Shown here piece after piece: positions 46,336-56,104 of a DNA stretch of 64,000 nt. The notes under the pieces are model-generated. The model had not been told where the DNA came from, searched no databases, and worked only from the letters and a program-made list of their open reading frames with translations. The position numbers and the translations under genes were made by a program. This stretch comes from Pseudovibrio sp. Ad37 (GTDB lineage Bacteria > Pseudomonadota > Alphaproteobacteria > Rhizobiales > Stappiaceae), in assembly GCF_001623075.1 (NCBI RefSeq), contig NZ_LMCF01000067.1, positions 1 through 64,000 of the forward strand, in the 5' to 3' direction. Numbering within the stretch: the first letter of the stretch is position 1; every line of letters begins with the position of its first letter.

Positions 46336-47352
46336 ATGTCAGACACGGTCAATCTCTCATTAGAAGAAGCACGCAAACTCACTGAGGGTGCTTTGTCTGC
46401 CAACAAAACAGATCCTGCAATTGCGAAGATCGTTGCAAATGCTTTAGTGAACGCGGAGGCAGATGGTCAGGCAGGCCACGGCCTTTCCAGAATTCCGTCC
46501 TACACCGCCCAAACCAGAACTGGCAAGGTAGACGGCTTTGCCAAACCGGAAGCAGAGCTGATCACTCCGGTTGTGCAGCGGATTGATGCTAAATACGGAT
46601 TTGCTTACCCAGCAATTGAAGTTGCGCTGCCATTTCTGAAAGACGCTTCCTCGCAAAATGGGCTGGCTTTGAGTGCGATCCGTCATTCTCATCACTTTGG
46701 GCAAGCGGGGGCCCACTGTGAGCGCTTGGCACGCGATGGAATGGTTGCGTTCATTTTTGGCAATGGGCCTAAGGCAATTGCTGCCTACGGCGGCAAGAAC
46801 CCTATGTTCGGAACCAATCCAATTGCATTTGCAGCTCCTAATGGAGATGGAGAGCCACTTGTCATTGATCTTGCGCTCTCACGTGTCGCTCGCGGAAAGA
46901 TCATGGCAGCGCAACGAACGGGAAAATCTATCCCGGAAGGTTGGTCACTGGACAAAGACGGGCAGCCAACCACCGATCCGGAGGCGGCGCTTGCAGGAAC
47001 TATGATCCCTATCGGAGAGGCCAAAGGAGCGGCTTTAGCCATGATGATTGAGATCATGGCTGCAGGCCTATGCGGAGCTGCATTTGGTTTTGAGGCGTCC
47101 AGTTTGTTCTCAGGAGAGGGCGACGCCCCTGATCTTGGTCAGGTTATTCTGGCAATCAACGCAGATCTTGTCTCTGGCGGTTTGTTTGCTGAACGAATGC
47201 AAACGCTTGTTGCTGCGATTGAGGCTGAGGAGGGCGCACGTTTACCGGGAACATCTCGTCTTGCAGCCCGCGAAAAAGCAGAGCAATACGGTGTCAACCT
47301 ACCAAAGCCTATCTACGAAGAGGCAGTCCGCCTCGCCGGGCCGTCAACTTAG
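46336..47352 (+). CDS. Malate/L-lactate dehydrogenase-family oxidoreductase
   Basis: NAD(P)H-dependent reductase of the LDH2/MDH2 family (338 residues), unrelated to classical Rossmann dehydrogenases. The conserved segments are GQAGHGLSRIPSY (near residue 43), HSHHFGQAG (near 116, catalytic His) and NPMFGTNPIAFAAP (near 155). Members reduce 2-oxo acids, cyclic imino acids such as piperideine-2-carboxylate, or ureidoglycolate; the substrate cannot be decided. Its stop overlaps that of tamB by four bases. Confidence 0.9.
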   Translation: MSDTVNLSLEEARKLTEGALSANKTDPAIAKIVANALVNAEADGQAGHGLSRIPSYTAQTRTGKVDGFAKPEAELITPVVQRIDAKYGFAYPAIEVALPFLKDASSQNGLALSAIRHSHHFGQAGAHCERLARDGMVAFIFGNGPKAIAAYGGKNPMFGTNPIAFAAPNGDGEPLVIDLALSRVARGKIMAAQRTGKSIPEGWSLDKDGQPTTDPEAALAGTMIPIGEAKGAALAMMIEIMAAGLCGAAFGFEASSLFSGEGDAPDLGQVILAINADLVSGGLFAERMQTLVAAIEAEEGARLPGTSRLAAREKAEQYGVNLPKPIYEEAVRLAGPST

Positions 47353-50300
47353 TCGTATTCACGCTCATAGTAGAAACCGGCTTTTGCATCTCCGTCGGAG
47401 CCGGCTTCACCACGAAGCTTCAGGAACTTCGTGACATCAATATCAACAGTTGCTGCATTGTCACCTGTTGTCGGCTCCTGTGTCACGCCCAAATAAATCC
47501 GCTCACTTATATAGCCACCAACGGCCAGTTCTGGATTTCCCGCTGCATCAAACTTGATATCGATATCGCTGACACCGAGTAGATTGCGGAGTGTGCCCAA
47601 TGGCCCTTCCACGCCAGTGCCTCCGGTTAGCGTTGCGATCGCGCTTGCAAGGCTTGCCAGCTGAATTGGCGAAAGATCGTTGACAGACTCGCCAAACAAC
47701 AGTTGCGCAAGGACCTCATCCTTTGGCAGGCTTGGGACTGAAGTGAAATCAATCACCGGCATATCAGCAGGTCCACTCACCAGGACAGTCACTTCCGTTG
47801 AGCCAGATGTTGTCGTTGCCGCAAAATCGAGTGTTGGTACAAGAGAACCACTAAACGTCACATTACCGCGGCTGAGTGTCAGGCGTTTTGACAAAATATC
47901 GATACGGCCACGCACCAGAGAGAAAGCGCCCACGGTCTTCACATCATCGAGCTTGCCGCCAATGTTAAGTGATCCACCGGCTTCAGCGTTGACGCCGCGC
48001 CCACGGATGAAGATTTTGCCTGGTGCTTCCACGCCAACATTCAAACTGGCTTTCGAGATCGGGCTGGGTTGCTCGTTTTTCTTGGCGTTTTCCCGCCCTT
48101 CATCTTGCGCAAGGATCTTCGCTTGGTTGAGGATAGGCTTGGGCGCATTCAAATGCCGGACGATCACAGGATTGATACTGGAGTTAAAGGAGCTCGGAAT
48201 TTCAATATCTGCCTGGTTAATGGTGACTTTGCCCGAAATTGCAGGAGGGGCGCCTGCATCGGCAAGAGAGCCCTGTAGTGCAAGATTGGCGTCAATCAAT
48301 GCACTAACAAATGTCCCGTCAACATAACGGCCACCATCAATCGTGAGTTCCATTTGAGCAGGCAGGCCTGAACCCAGTCCAAGTTTGCCATCCAGTACCA
48401 ACGTGCCACCATTACTAAACTTGGCAGCAAATTTATTGATCGCAATCTCTTGCCGTGTGACCTTAATGTCACCTGAGTAGTCTGTCAGCGTCATGCCAGT
48501 TGAGAGCTGTGTGGTCTCAAGGTTCACAGGTTGGATATCAATGGCGATCTGAGGATCCTTGAGGGAGCCGGAAACTGACCCGCTGAGACGGAAGCCACCA
48601 CTGCCACCCAAATTCTGCTCGATCAATTTAGCTCCCACCACATCAAGGGGGATGTTGCCTGATGTGGTCAAAGACACTTCTTGACCATCTGCAAGCCCGA
48701 TTGCCCCTGAAGCCTCAACGTTCAGGCCTGAACTGTTGGTGACGATGGTTTTTTGGTCAATTTTGTTGTCAGCAAACGAGCCGGTGCTCTCAATCTGAAG
48801 TGGGAGGATGCGGTTATCCTGAAGCGGCTTTGCTGAAAACTGGCTCAACGCAAGCCGCCAGCTGACTTGAGGTGCGTCGTTCTCGCCAAAGGCGCGAACG
48901 GTCCCGTTGAGAGCACCATCCAAGGCAAGGCTTGGAACAAAGGCATTCGCTATGGAAAGTGGCAGTTGCTTCAGTTCGGCGTTGATGTTGAGCTGATTGC
49001 TGTTGCTCCCGTAAACATTTAAAGAGCCACTGCCAAGAGCCAGCTCAAAGGAGGACACAGTCCGTTTGTCTTCAAGTAGCGAAATCACTGCTGGTTGCTT
49101 GAGGTTTGTCTGAATGCCCTTGTAGCGGCCATTAAGAGAATTCAGCGTAAGAATGATCCCTTCGGGAACAGCTTGCACCAGCCCTGCGCTTTGAAGTTGG
49201 TCGTTGTTTTCAGCAAATTCGGCATTAATGGAAAAGCCAGTTGCAACCTCTGCACTTGTCTTGCCTTCAACAGGTGTCGCATTCAATGTCAACGATCTCA
49301 GGTTTACCCCTTCCACTTCAACACCATCGAGCGCAATGTTCGCATTTGCAGCTGGGCGTGTGAAAGGTTTGTCTATCCAGCCTTTTGCGACAAAGGACAT
49401 GATGGAACTTTGCGCAAACCGAAGGTTTTGGCTGCTAAGATCAAATGAGATCTTGGCATCTCCGTTGTCTTGCTCAATATCGATTTGTCCATGAGCCTGA
49501 CCTTCCATCTCGGTCAAGGCCAGTGATGACAAAGTGCTCAGATCATTGGCTTCAATGGTGAACTGCCCAACCAAACCTTGTGGTAGAAGCGCAAGATCAG
49601 TAGCATGTGCATTGCCACTGAGTTTGTTCCCGCCGAAATCAAAATCCAGTATCGGAACAGACAGTTTGCCAGCCTCACTCAGCAGCTTGAACTTGCCAAC
49701 AAGCTCTTCCCCTTTAAACCTGCCTGTAAGATTGATGTCCGAATTGGGAGCCGTTTCAGAAAGCGTCCCATCGGCTACAAGCTTCAGCTTCTCTAAGGGA
49801 GTGCCATCCATCTCAATCCGGTCAGAGTGTATTTCAAGTGTCACTTCAGGTGCAGAAGTATTACCTGAAACCTTCCCGCTGGCAGTGAGGGCCCCACTTA
49901 CACGGGGCTCCAGCAGATCGAGTTGATGCACTTGAGCAGAAAATGCACCATCCAGCTGACGATCTTGCAAACTGCCATGAGCTTCAAATTGTCCAAACAT
50001 GTTCTCAAAGGAAAGAACTTCCAGTCGGCCATATGAAGCGAGCAGGTCGGTGCTATCAAGGGTTGCTGCAAGCTTGGCAGAAAACCTACCCGGGGAAGTG
50101 AGAATTCGGTCAATGCGCTCATTTTGCATACTCACACGGCTGCTGGTTCCCTTGAGATTGATCTCTCCAGATTGTTTTTGGAAATCCGCTAGCAAGGACA
50201 ATTGAGCCTCAACAGAGCCGCTTACGTTTTGCTGCACAAATCCTGACAGAAGGCTAAGGTCAGATACAGAAAGATTGCCCTGTGCCTGTCCGTTGCTCGG

Positions 50301-51755
50301 CGAGAGTTCTACCAGATTAAACCGTGCAGCCGCTGCATCACTCTCCAAGTGTAACTCGCTTAACTTTAGTTTTTCCTGATTTGGAAACGCGATGCCTTTG
50401 AGTGAAACACTTATATTCTTGATGTTTTGGTCTTGTGAAGCTGGAGCAAGATGGACACCACTAACTTGGAGACGCGCTTCAAGCGGGATGGACATTATCT
50501 GCGCGGAAATGTTTGCACCATCACCCTTTGCAGAAAGGCTTAGCGCCCCCAGATCCGCTTCTTGTGTTTTAATCTTATCTGCTTGAACAGAGAAGTCCCA
50601 ATTCAGGCTCTCAAGCGGTCCCGAAGCCGATGCAGTCACAGACAAAGTATCCAGTTGAACGGCCTGCTCGCCAGTCTTGATGAGAAGTGGTTTAGTGTTG
50701 CTCTCAAGTGTCTGGATTTGGACCTTCGCTATCAAAGAGTTCTTGTCAGTTGCGTATGTGTTCTCCAAATGCGCTAAGATCGCACCGGTTGAAAGCTTTC
50801 CGGTTACTGAAAGCGGCAGATAATCTTCATTGAGTGTCGCGTTTGCAAACCACGTGGTCTGCCCTGCAAATAGGCTGGAGATAGAAGAGGGAAGAAACTG
50901 CTCAAGTTCCCCTGATAAATGTGTAGTTAGTGACTTCTGCGTTCCATTTTGCGCAAGAGTAATCTCACCATCAATGGCTCGAACCCTATTCAGATCTACT
51001 TGTAATGAAGACGACCAGTTTGTCAGCGGGCCGCCACCTTCCATACGTAGCGCAAAACTCGGTGCATCCGGAAGGTCAAGAAGATTGGCAGTCAGCCCAT
51101 TGGCTGCTTCAGAGACCATGCCACGGAAATTGACTACGCCATCTGCCGGATCAAAATCGACGTCAATGCTTGCTGTGCCCTGAACGTCGCCAGTGCGTGA
51201 AATGTTGAGCTTGCCGGCAATTTTGTCAGGAGAACTCGCATAAGTCGCAGTGCCCGTGATCTCGAACTGTGCAGGCATACCGGCAATAGAAGCGGGGAGG
51301 GCAAGTTCTTTGATGTTGAGGCTTTGGAGATCAATGGTGTTGAAAGGCAGGGTAATGCCTGTTTCTTCAGCAGGGGCAGGTTCAGAACCCGGACTTTCTG
51401 TAGCTTCTGGCAATCGTGCTAATGCAATCCGTTGTGCTGCGCCCTCGTGAATATCAAGTGCGCCGAAAAGAAGCGAAAGCGGTGACCAACGAACTGAAGC
51501 TCTGTGAACTTCAAGCCATGTGCCCTTCGCATCGGAAAGATAGACCCCATCGGCAAACAGATTGCCGGAAGCGGTCAGGCGAGGTTGATCAATCCTCACA
51601 TCTGGCAAAAAAGAGCTCAAAGTTGATCCGAGGAACTGGCGACCTGCCTGAAAACTAGTTGTCACCACAAGTCCCGCATAAACCACAAGTACCAGCACGA
51701 GAAGAAGGGCTAGTATTTTGCCAAGGGTCATTGTGATACGTCGGACCAGTTGCAT
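47349..51755 (-). CDS. tamB: Translocation and assembly module protein TamB
   Basis: A 1,468-residue inner-membrane-anchored periplasmic protein that spans the periplasm and works with TamA. It has one N-terminal membrane anchor (about residues 13-33), a long beta-rich body of short repeated strands, and the conserved DUF490 C-terminus (about 1,120-1,468), including RGRIDILSKRLTLSRGNVTF and the LLFGESVNDLSPIQLASLA region. ATG at 51731 is an alternative start. Current views give this family roles in outer-membrane protein insertion and phospholipid transport. It lies 52 bases after tamA. Confidence 0.93.
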   Translation of the reverse strand: MQLVRRITMTLGKILALLLVLVLVVYAGLVVTTSFQAGRQFLGSTLSSFLPDVRIDQPRLTASGNLFADGVYLSDAKGTWLEVHRASVRWSPLSLLFGALDIHEGAAQRIALARLPEATESPGSEPAPAEETGITLPFNTIDLQSLNIKELALPASIAGMPAQFEITGTATYASSPDKIAGKLNISRTGDVQGTASIDVDFDPADGVVNFRGMVSEAANGLTANLLDLPDAPSFALRMEGGGPLTNWSSSLQVDLNRVRAIDGEITLAQNGTQKSLTTHLSGELEQFLPSSISSLFAGQTTWFANATLNEDYLPLSVTGKLSTGAILAHLENTYATDKNSLIAKVQIQTLESNTKPLLIKTGEQAVQLDTLSVTASASGPLESLNWDFSVQADKIKTQEADLGALSLSAKGDGANISAQIMSIPLEARLQVSGVHLAPASQDQNIKNISVSLKGIAFPNQEKLKLSELHLESDAAAARFNLVELSPSNGQAQGNLSVSDLSLLSGFVQQNVSGSVEAQLSLLADFQKQSGEINLKGTSSRVSMQNERIDRILTSPGRFSAKLAATLDSTDLLASYGRLEVLSFENMFGQFEAHGSLQDRQLDGAFSAQVHQLDLLEPRVSGALTASGKVSGNTSAPEVTLEIHSDRIEMDGTPLEKLKLVADGTLSETAPNSDINLTGRFKGEELVGKFKLLSEAGKLSVPILDFDFGGNKLSGNAHATDLALLPQGLVGQFTIEANDLSTLSSLALTEMEGQAHGQIDIEQDNGDAKISFDLSSQNLRFAQSSIMSFVAKGWIDKPFTRPAANANIALDGVEVEGVNLRSLTLNATPVEGKTSAEVATGFSINAEFAENNDQLQSAGLVQAVPEGIILTLNSLNGRYKGIQTNLKQPAVISLLEDKRTVSSFELALGSGSLNVYGSNSNQLNINAELKQLPLSIANAFVPSLALDGALNGTVRAFGENDAPQVSWRLALSQFSAKPLQDNRILPLQIESTGSFADNKIDQKTIVTNSSGLNVEASGAIGLADGQEVSLTTSGNIPLDVVGAKLIEQNLGGSGGFRLSGSVSGSLKDPQIAIDIQPVNLETTQLSTGMTLTDYSGDIKVTRQEIAINKFAAKFSNGGTLVLDGKLGLGSGLPAQMELTIDGGRYVDGTFVSALIDANLALQGSLADAGAPPAISGKVTINQADIEIPSSFNSSINPVIVRHLNAPKPILNQAKILAQDEGRENAKKNEQPSPISKASLNVGVEAPGKIFIRGRGVNAEAGGSLNIGGKLDDVKTVGAFSLVRGRIDILSKRLTLSRGNVTFSGSLVPTLDFAATTTSGSTEVTVLVSGPADMPVIDFTSVPSLPKDEVLAQLLFGESVNDLSPIQLASLASAIATLTGGTGVEGPLGTLRNLLGVSDIDIKFDAAGNPELAVGGYISERIYLGVTQEPTTGDNAATVDIDVTKFLKLRGEAGSDGDAKAGFYYEREYD

Positions 51756-51807
51756 TCGCTCTTTGATCTTTCTCTTTTTGTCGCATGCCTTCTGTAGGCG
51801 GAGCTGA

Positions 51808-53790
51808 TTAGAAGGACTGACTTAAACCAATATAGACTGCAAACGGCGGATCATTGCGCTGAGGTTCAAGTGGGACACCAACATCAAGCCGCAAAGGGCC
51901 AACAGGTGTGAAATAGCGCACCCCTCCGCCGACACCTACGCTGAAGGGCTCATCGAAGTTTGGAAACTGGGTCAAATATGCAGCGCCTGCATCTACAAAT
52001 CCGACGAGACCAATGTTTTCGGTAATTCTTGTTCTGACTTCACCATTAAACAACATGAAACTGCGCCCACCCGTAACTTCGTCATCCAGGCGCGGCCCCA
52101 CGTTTTTATAAGCATACCCTCGGATTGATCCACCACCTCCAAGGAAGAACCTCCGTGCAGCGGGGACATCCTGAACCGACGGGGCGATAATTGCACCAGC
52201 TGATACGCGGCCAGCTAAAACAACACGGTCCGTACCTACAATCGGCAGGTAACTGGCAATTGAGCCTTGAGAATACAGGTTTTCGGTATCACCAAGCACG
52301 TCATAGGCTGGTTCAAAGAATAATTTGGCTTCAATACCATTGGTCGGGTTCAAAGCGTCATTGCGTGTGTCGTAAGTCAGGTCTGCAGGAATTCCCAGTA
52401 GAAAGTAATCATTCTGGCCGAAAACGTCCCGTTCATTGGCAAAATAGACTTCTGCACCAATTCGGCCGCTCAAAGCCTCTGTAAAATCACGGGATAGATA
52501 AGCATCGTATGTAAATGACGTGCTGCGATAGTTATCTGGGTTTTCCTGAACGGCAGCAACGCTGGTTGAAAAAGCGGTCAACGGTCCAATCGCACCGGGT
52601 TTTTCAAAGGTGACGCGGGCGGCATACTCAATCTGCTCGTTATTTACGGCAAGAAGCTGGCCGACTGCGCCGGTTACTGAAAGTCGCTCCGCTTTTCCAA
52701 ACAGATTGCGGTGTCGCCAGTATCCATCAAAACCAACGCCTTCATTACTGGAGTAATTGGCACCAATTCCAAAAACTTTCCGTGGGCGTTCTGCCACAAC
52801 AATCGTCAGAGGCAGTTCACCGTTCGCATCAAGCTGGTCATCAGGTTCAAAGCGAATGCTGGAAAAGACTTCCAGATCCCTCAGTCTGCTCTGTGCGTGA
52901 GAGATAACTTTGGCATCCCACTGCGCACCGCGAGGAAGGTTTGCGTAACTGCGAACAAACTCAGGATCCATTTTGACTGTGCCGGATACAGAAATCGGAC
53001 CAAACCGCGCATATGGTCCACTGACAACATCCAGTTTAACTTTGAGCGTCTGACTGGCGTGATTGGCCAGTAACTGCCGGTTCCCCACTTTCGCAAATGG
53101 ATATCCTTCATCCTTAAGGAACTTAACGGCCTGCTTCTCTGCTTCCAGCACCTTAGCTGAAAGTGCTGGCATTCCTTCTACAAGGCCGAGTGACTGCGCG
53201 TTGGGCAGGTCAAGTCCATTCTCTGTTGCCGAGCCTTTATAATTTACATCTGCGTTGCCAAAGTGAAACTGAATACCTCTGTTAATCTCCACGAGAATAG
53301 GAATAGGGCGCTCTGTAATTTTCTCAGGATGAAGGATGGCTTGATTAAGTGGTGATCCTGCTACGGTGATTTGAACCAGAGCACCATAGTATCCATCTTC
53401 ATAAAGCTTACCGATCAGGCGTTCAAAGTCCTGAGTTGCGCGGGCGAGAACGCCACTGGCGCCAGACGGGAGCTTCTTGACGTCCTGAACTAGAAGACTG
53501 ACGGACTGCAGCTCTTCCTCAAGTTCACTCGGCTGGTCTTCATGTTCCCCAATAACACGGAACTCAACGGTGTAAGGTGTCGGGTCTGGCACACCAGCTA
53601 AGCTATCTTCATCACTCTCGGCTTTTTCACCCCAGAGATGGTATCCGAAAAGTTCAAAGGCATAGGCTTGCGAAAAGGTGCTGAATGAAAGGCACAAGCA
53701 AACAAGCAAAGCAACAGCGCGAGGAATTTTGACGTTCCATGGCCAACCAGAGGCTATACGCTCTCGTCTGTTTTTATGCTTGTAAAGCAA
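51808..53790 (-). CDS. tamA: Outer-membrane assembly factor TamA (Omp85 family)
   Basis: A 660-residue outer-membrane protein: signal peptide (about 24-44), periplasmic POTRA-type domains (about 65-310) and a C-terminal 16-strand Omp85 barrel (about 330-660). The conserved barrel segment RRFFLGGGGSIRGYAYKNVGP (in two parts) and the final strand ending in Phe are visible. It cooperates with TamB, encoded immediately downstream. Confidence 0.94.
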   Translation of the reverse strand: MLYKHKNRRERIASGWPWNVKIPRAVALLVCLCLSFSTFSQAYAFELFGYHLWGEKAESDEDSLAGVPDPTPYTVEFRVIGEHEDQPSELEEELQSVSLLVQDVKKLPSGASGVLARATQDFERLIGKLYEDGYYGALVQITVAGSPLNQAILHPEKITERPIPILVEINRGIQFHFGNADVNYKGSATENGLDLPNAQSLGLVEGMPALSAKVLEAEKQAVKFLKDEGYPFAKVGNRQLLANHASQTLKVKLDVVSGPYARFGPISVSGTVKMDPEFVRSYANLPRGAQWDAKVISHAQSRLRDLEVFSSIRFEPDDQLDANGELPLTIVVAERPRKVFGIGANYSSNEGVGFDGYWRHRNLFGKAERLSVTGAVGQLLAVNNEQIEYAARVTFEKPGAIGPLTAFSTSVAAVQENPDNYRSTSFTYDAYLSRDFTEALSGRIGAEVYFANERDVFGQNDYFLLGIPADLTYDTRNDALNPTNGIEAKLFFEPAYDVLGDTENLYSQGSIASYLPIVGTDRVVLAGRVSAGAIIAPSVQDVPAARRFFLGGGGSIRGYAYKNVGPRLDDEVTGGRSFMLFNGEVRTRITENIGLVGFVDAGAAYLTQFPNFDEPFSVGVGGGVRYFTPVGPLRLDVGVPLEPQRNDPPFAVYIGLSQSF

Positions 53791-53984
53791 CTAGGATAGG
53801 CTCCAACAATCTTCCAAAATGCAGATTGTTCTCAGCTCATAAAGCTCTTGGGATTAGCCCTGAGAGAATCTGCTCACGCGATAATTAAAATTCGCATGAT
53901 TGGTGTGTTGAAAGCAAACCGCAATTGTCACCTCTTTGGTAACAGCACTTAAAAATTGGGCATGGATTGTGGGAGGCGAGAAAA

Positions 53985-54014
53985 GTCCCGGCAAAACGCA
54001 TAATTCGCCGGGAC
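53985..54014 (-). terminator. Terminator of the UDP-glucose dehydrogenase gene
   Basis: Eight-base arms 53985-53992 and 54007-54014 (GTCCCGGC with GCCGGGAC). On the minus strand TTTTCTC follows. Confidence 0.88.
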
Positions 54015-54022
54015 CTTATTGT

Positions 54023-55339
54023 TTAGATTTCTTCGTCAGGACGTCCAATACAGGTGTAAGAGAAGCCGTGTTTTGCAACTTCGTCTTTGCCGTAGATGTT
54101 TCTGAGATCCACGAGCACTGGAGTCGCCATCTCATTTTTAAGGCGGCTGAAGTCGAGAACGCGGAACGCATCCCACTCGGTCACAATAACCAGAGCATGT
54201 GCACCCTTTGCAATCTCGTAGGCATTACTTCCGAATGTAACATCCTCTAAAAGCTCTACAGCTGAATCCATACCTTCAGGATCATAGGCGTGAATGTCAG
54301 CACCTTTGTCTTGAAGCGCCTGAATAATGGAAAGGGCAGGGCTGTCGCGCATATCGTCTGTGTTTGGCTTAAAGGTCAGGCCAAGCACTGCGATTTTCTT
54401 GCCGCGAACATCCCCACCAATAGCCGCTGCTACTTTCTTGGACATAGAACGTTTGCGCTGATCGTTGATTGAACATGTGGTCTCAATTAGGCGAACAGGG
54501 CTGGAGTGGTCCTGCGCAGTCTTAACAAGCGCAAGTGTATCTTTCGGGAAGCAGGAACCGCCATAACCGGGACCAGCATTCAGGAACTTGCCACCAATGC
54601 GGTTATCAAGACCGATGCCTCGGGCAACATCCTGAACGTCTGCTCCAACTGCTTCACTTAGATCAGCAAGTTCGTTGATGAACGTGATCTTCATGGCAAG
54701 GAAGGCATTGCCGGCATACTTGATCAGCTCAGAGGTGCGACGGCTCGTGAACAGGATTGGAGAATGGTTGAGATACAAAGGACGGTAGACTTCAGTCATG
54801 ACCGACTTCGCGCGCTCATGAGAAAGGCCGACAACAATACGGTCAGGACGTTTGAAGTCATTAATCGCGGCACCTTCGCGCAGGAACTCTGGGTTCGAAA
54901 CAACTTCAAAATCCGCATTTGGATTTGCTTCGCGAATAATGCGCTCGACTTCATCTCCCGTACCAACCGGAACAGTCGATTTTGTGACAACGACTGTAAA
55001 GCCATTAAGGGATGTTGCGATCTCTTCAGCCGCTGCATACACATAGCTAAGGTCGGCGTGCCCGTCTCCGCGGCGAGAAGGGGTGCCGACTGCGATGAAG
55101 ATGACGTCGGCTTTACGAACCGCGTCAGGTAGCTCAGTTGTAAAGCTCAAACGGCCAGCTTTCACATTGCTGGCAACCAACTCTTCCAGGCCCGGCTCGT
55201 AAATTGGGATCTGTCCGTTCTTCAGCTTTTCAATCTTGTCTTCCGCTTTATCAACGCAGATGACTTTATGACCAAAATCAGCAAAACACGTGCCTGAAAC
55301 CAACCCGACGTAGCCGCTACCTATTACTGTAATTAACAT
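54023..55339 (-). CDS. ugd: UDP-glucose 6-dehydrogenase
   Basis: Makes UDP-glucuronate from UDP-glucose with two NAD, supplying capsule, exopolysaccharide or lipopolysaccharide synthesis. The 438-residue product has the N-terminal Rossmann motif GSGYVGLVSG (7-16), the catalytic Cys in GYGGSCFPKD (near 260), and the UDP-binding C-terminal domain (GLTFKPNTDDMRDSP). No polysaccharide cluster is adjacent; it may serve a locus elsewhere. Confidence 0.95.
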   Translation of the reverse strand: MLITVIGSGYVGLVSGTCFADFGHKVICVDKAEDKIEKLKNGQIPIYEPGLEELVASNVKAGRLSFTTELPDAVRKADVIFIAVGTPSRRGDGHADLSYVYAAAEEIATSLNGFTVVVTKSTVPVGTGDEVERIIREANPNADFEVVSNPEFLREGAAINDFKRPDRIVVGLSHERAKSVMTEVYRPLYLNHSPILFTSRRTSELIKYAGNAFLAMKITFINELADLSEAVGADVQDVARGIGLDNRIGGKFLNAGPGYGGSCFPKDTLALVKTAQDHSSPVRLIETTCSINDQRKRSMSKKVAAAIGGDVRGKKIAVLGLTFKPNTDDMRDSPALSIIQALQDKGADIHAYDPEGMDSAVELLEDVTFGSNAYEIAKGAHALVIVTEWDAFRVLDFSRLKNEMATPVLVDLRNIYGKDEVAKHGFSYTCIGRPDEEI

Positions 55340-56094
55340 TGTGTCTCCTGCACGAGCCGATCATTTCTGGATGTGCAAATAGGTTTGTTTAAGTTGAAAC
55401 GCAATAGTACATAACCTGAGATGAAACACATCCCACAGTTAGGTATATCCCCCTGATAACGTGGTATCCTTGCCTGAAGAAAGACACGTATTGTGGTAAA
55501 ATTGTAGTCGAATTGTGACGAGTATTAGAGAGTATAGCTCTGTTATTTATCTAAAGTTCTAGGAGAATACATTTCTTTTCTAAGTAGGAAAATGCTGCCT
55601 ACTAAGAATTGGATGGTTAATGTGCTGATTTAGATAAAATTACATGAGATATACAATTGTAAGAATAAGTAGAAGTACGCCCGTTTTTCTCCGGCTGTAA
55701 TGCTTCTTTTTGATTCTACTCCTTGCGCCAATAGTAGCTAACTTAAAATTGCTAATAGTTTATCCCAAGGATTTTTCCCGTATGACGCGAACTCAAATAT
55801 GGAGAGGATGTGGCAAAAATATGCCTTTGAATTTTTGAACTACAAAAAATAAGGGTATGAAAAATAAAGATTGAAATTCGAAAGATTTCGAAAAATGGCA
55901 GAAACTAGCACCTATATTATTTATTAGAATAAAAATGTAAGTAAAATTTATTCTTATTTTCTATTATAATTACTATAGTTTCTGGTGAGGTTTTACTTGG
56001 TGTCGAAGGTAAAAATTCTTCAAGAGAAATTGACAGAACGTGTTTCACTGATTTACCAGCGATATATTCATTTGGGAATGAATGGGTTGGGGTT
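55340..56094. other. Long AT-rich spacer before the flagellar locus
   Basis: About 755 bases with no long frame and clearly higher AT content than the flanks. It must carry the promoters of both divergent genes, ugd and ftcR. The right end holds a possible short leader frame (56000-56104). I could not identify a named regulatory motif or structural RNA in it. Confidence 0.6.
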
Positions 56095-56104
56095 ATGTAT
56101 TTAA
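56000..56104 (+). CDS. Possible 34-residue leader peptide overlapping the ftcR start
   Basis: A frame from GTG at 56000 to TAA at 56102-56104 has GAGG nine bases upstream and ends ten bases inside ftcR, in another phase. The peptide is basic and helix-prone (MSKVKILQEKL at the start). Such an overlap could couple or limit translation of ftcR, but chance is possible. Confidence 0.22.
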   Translation: MSKVKILQEKLTERVSLIYQRYIHLGMNGLGLCI

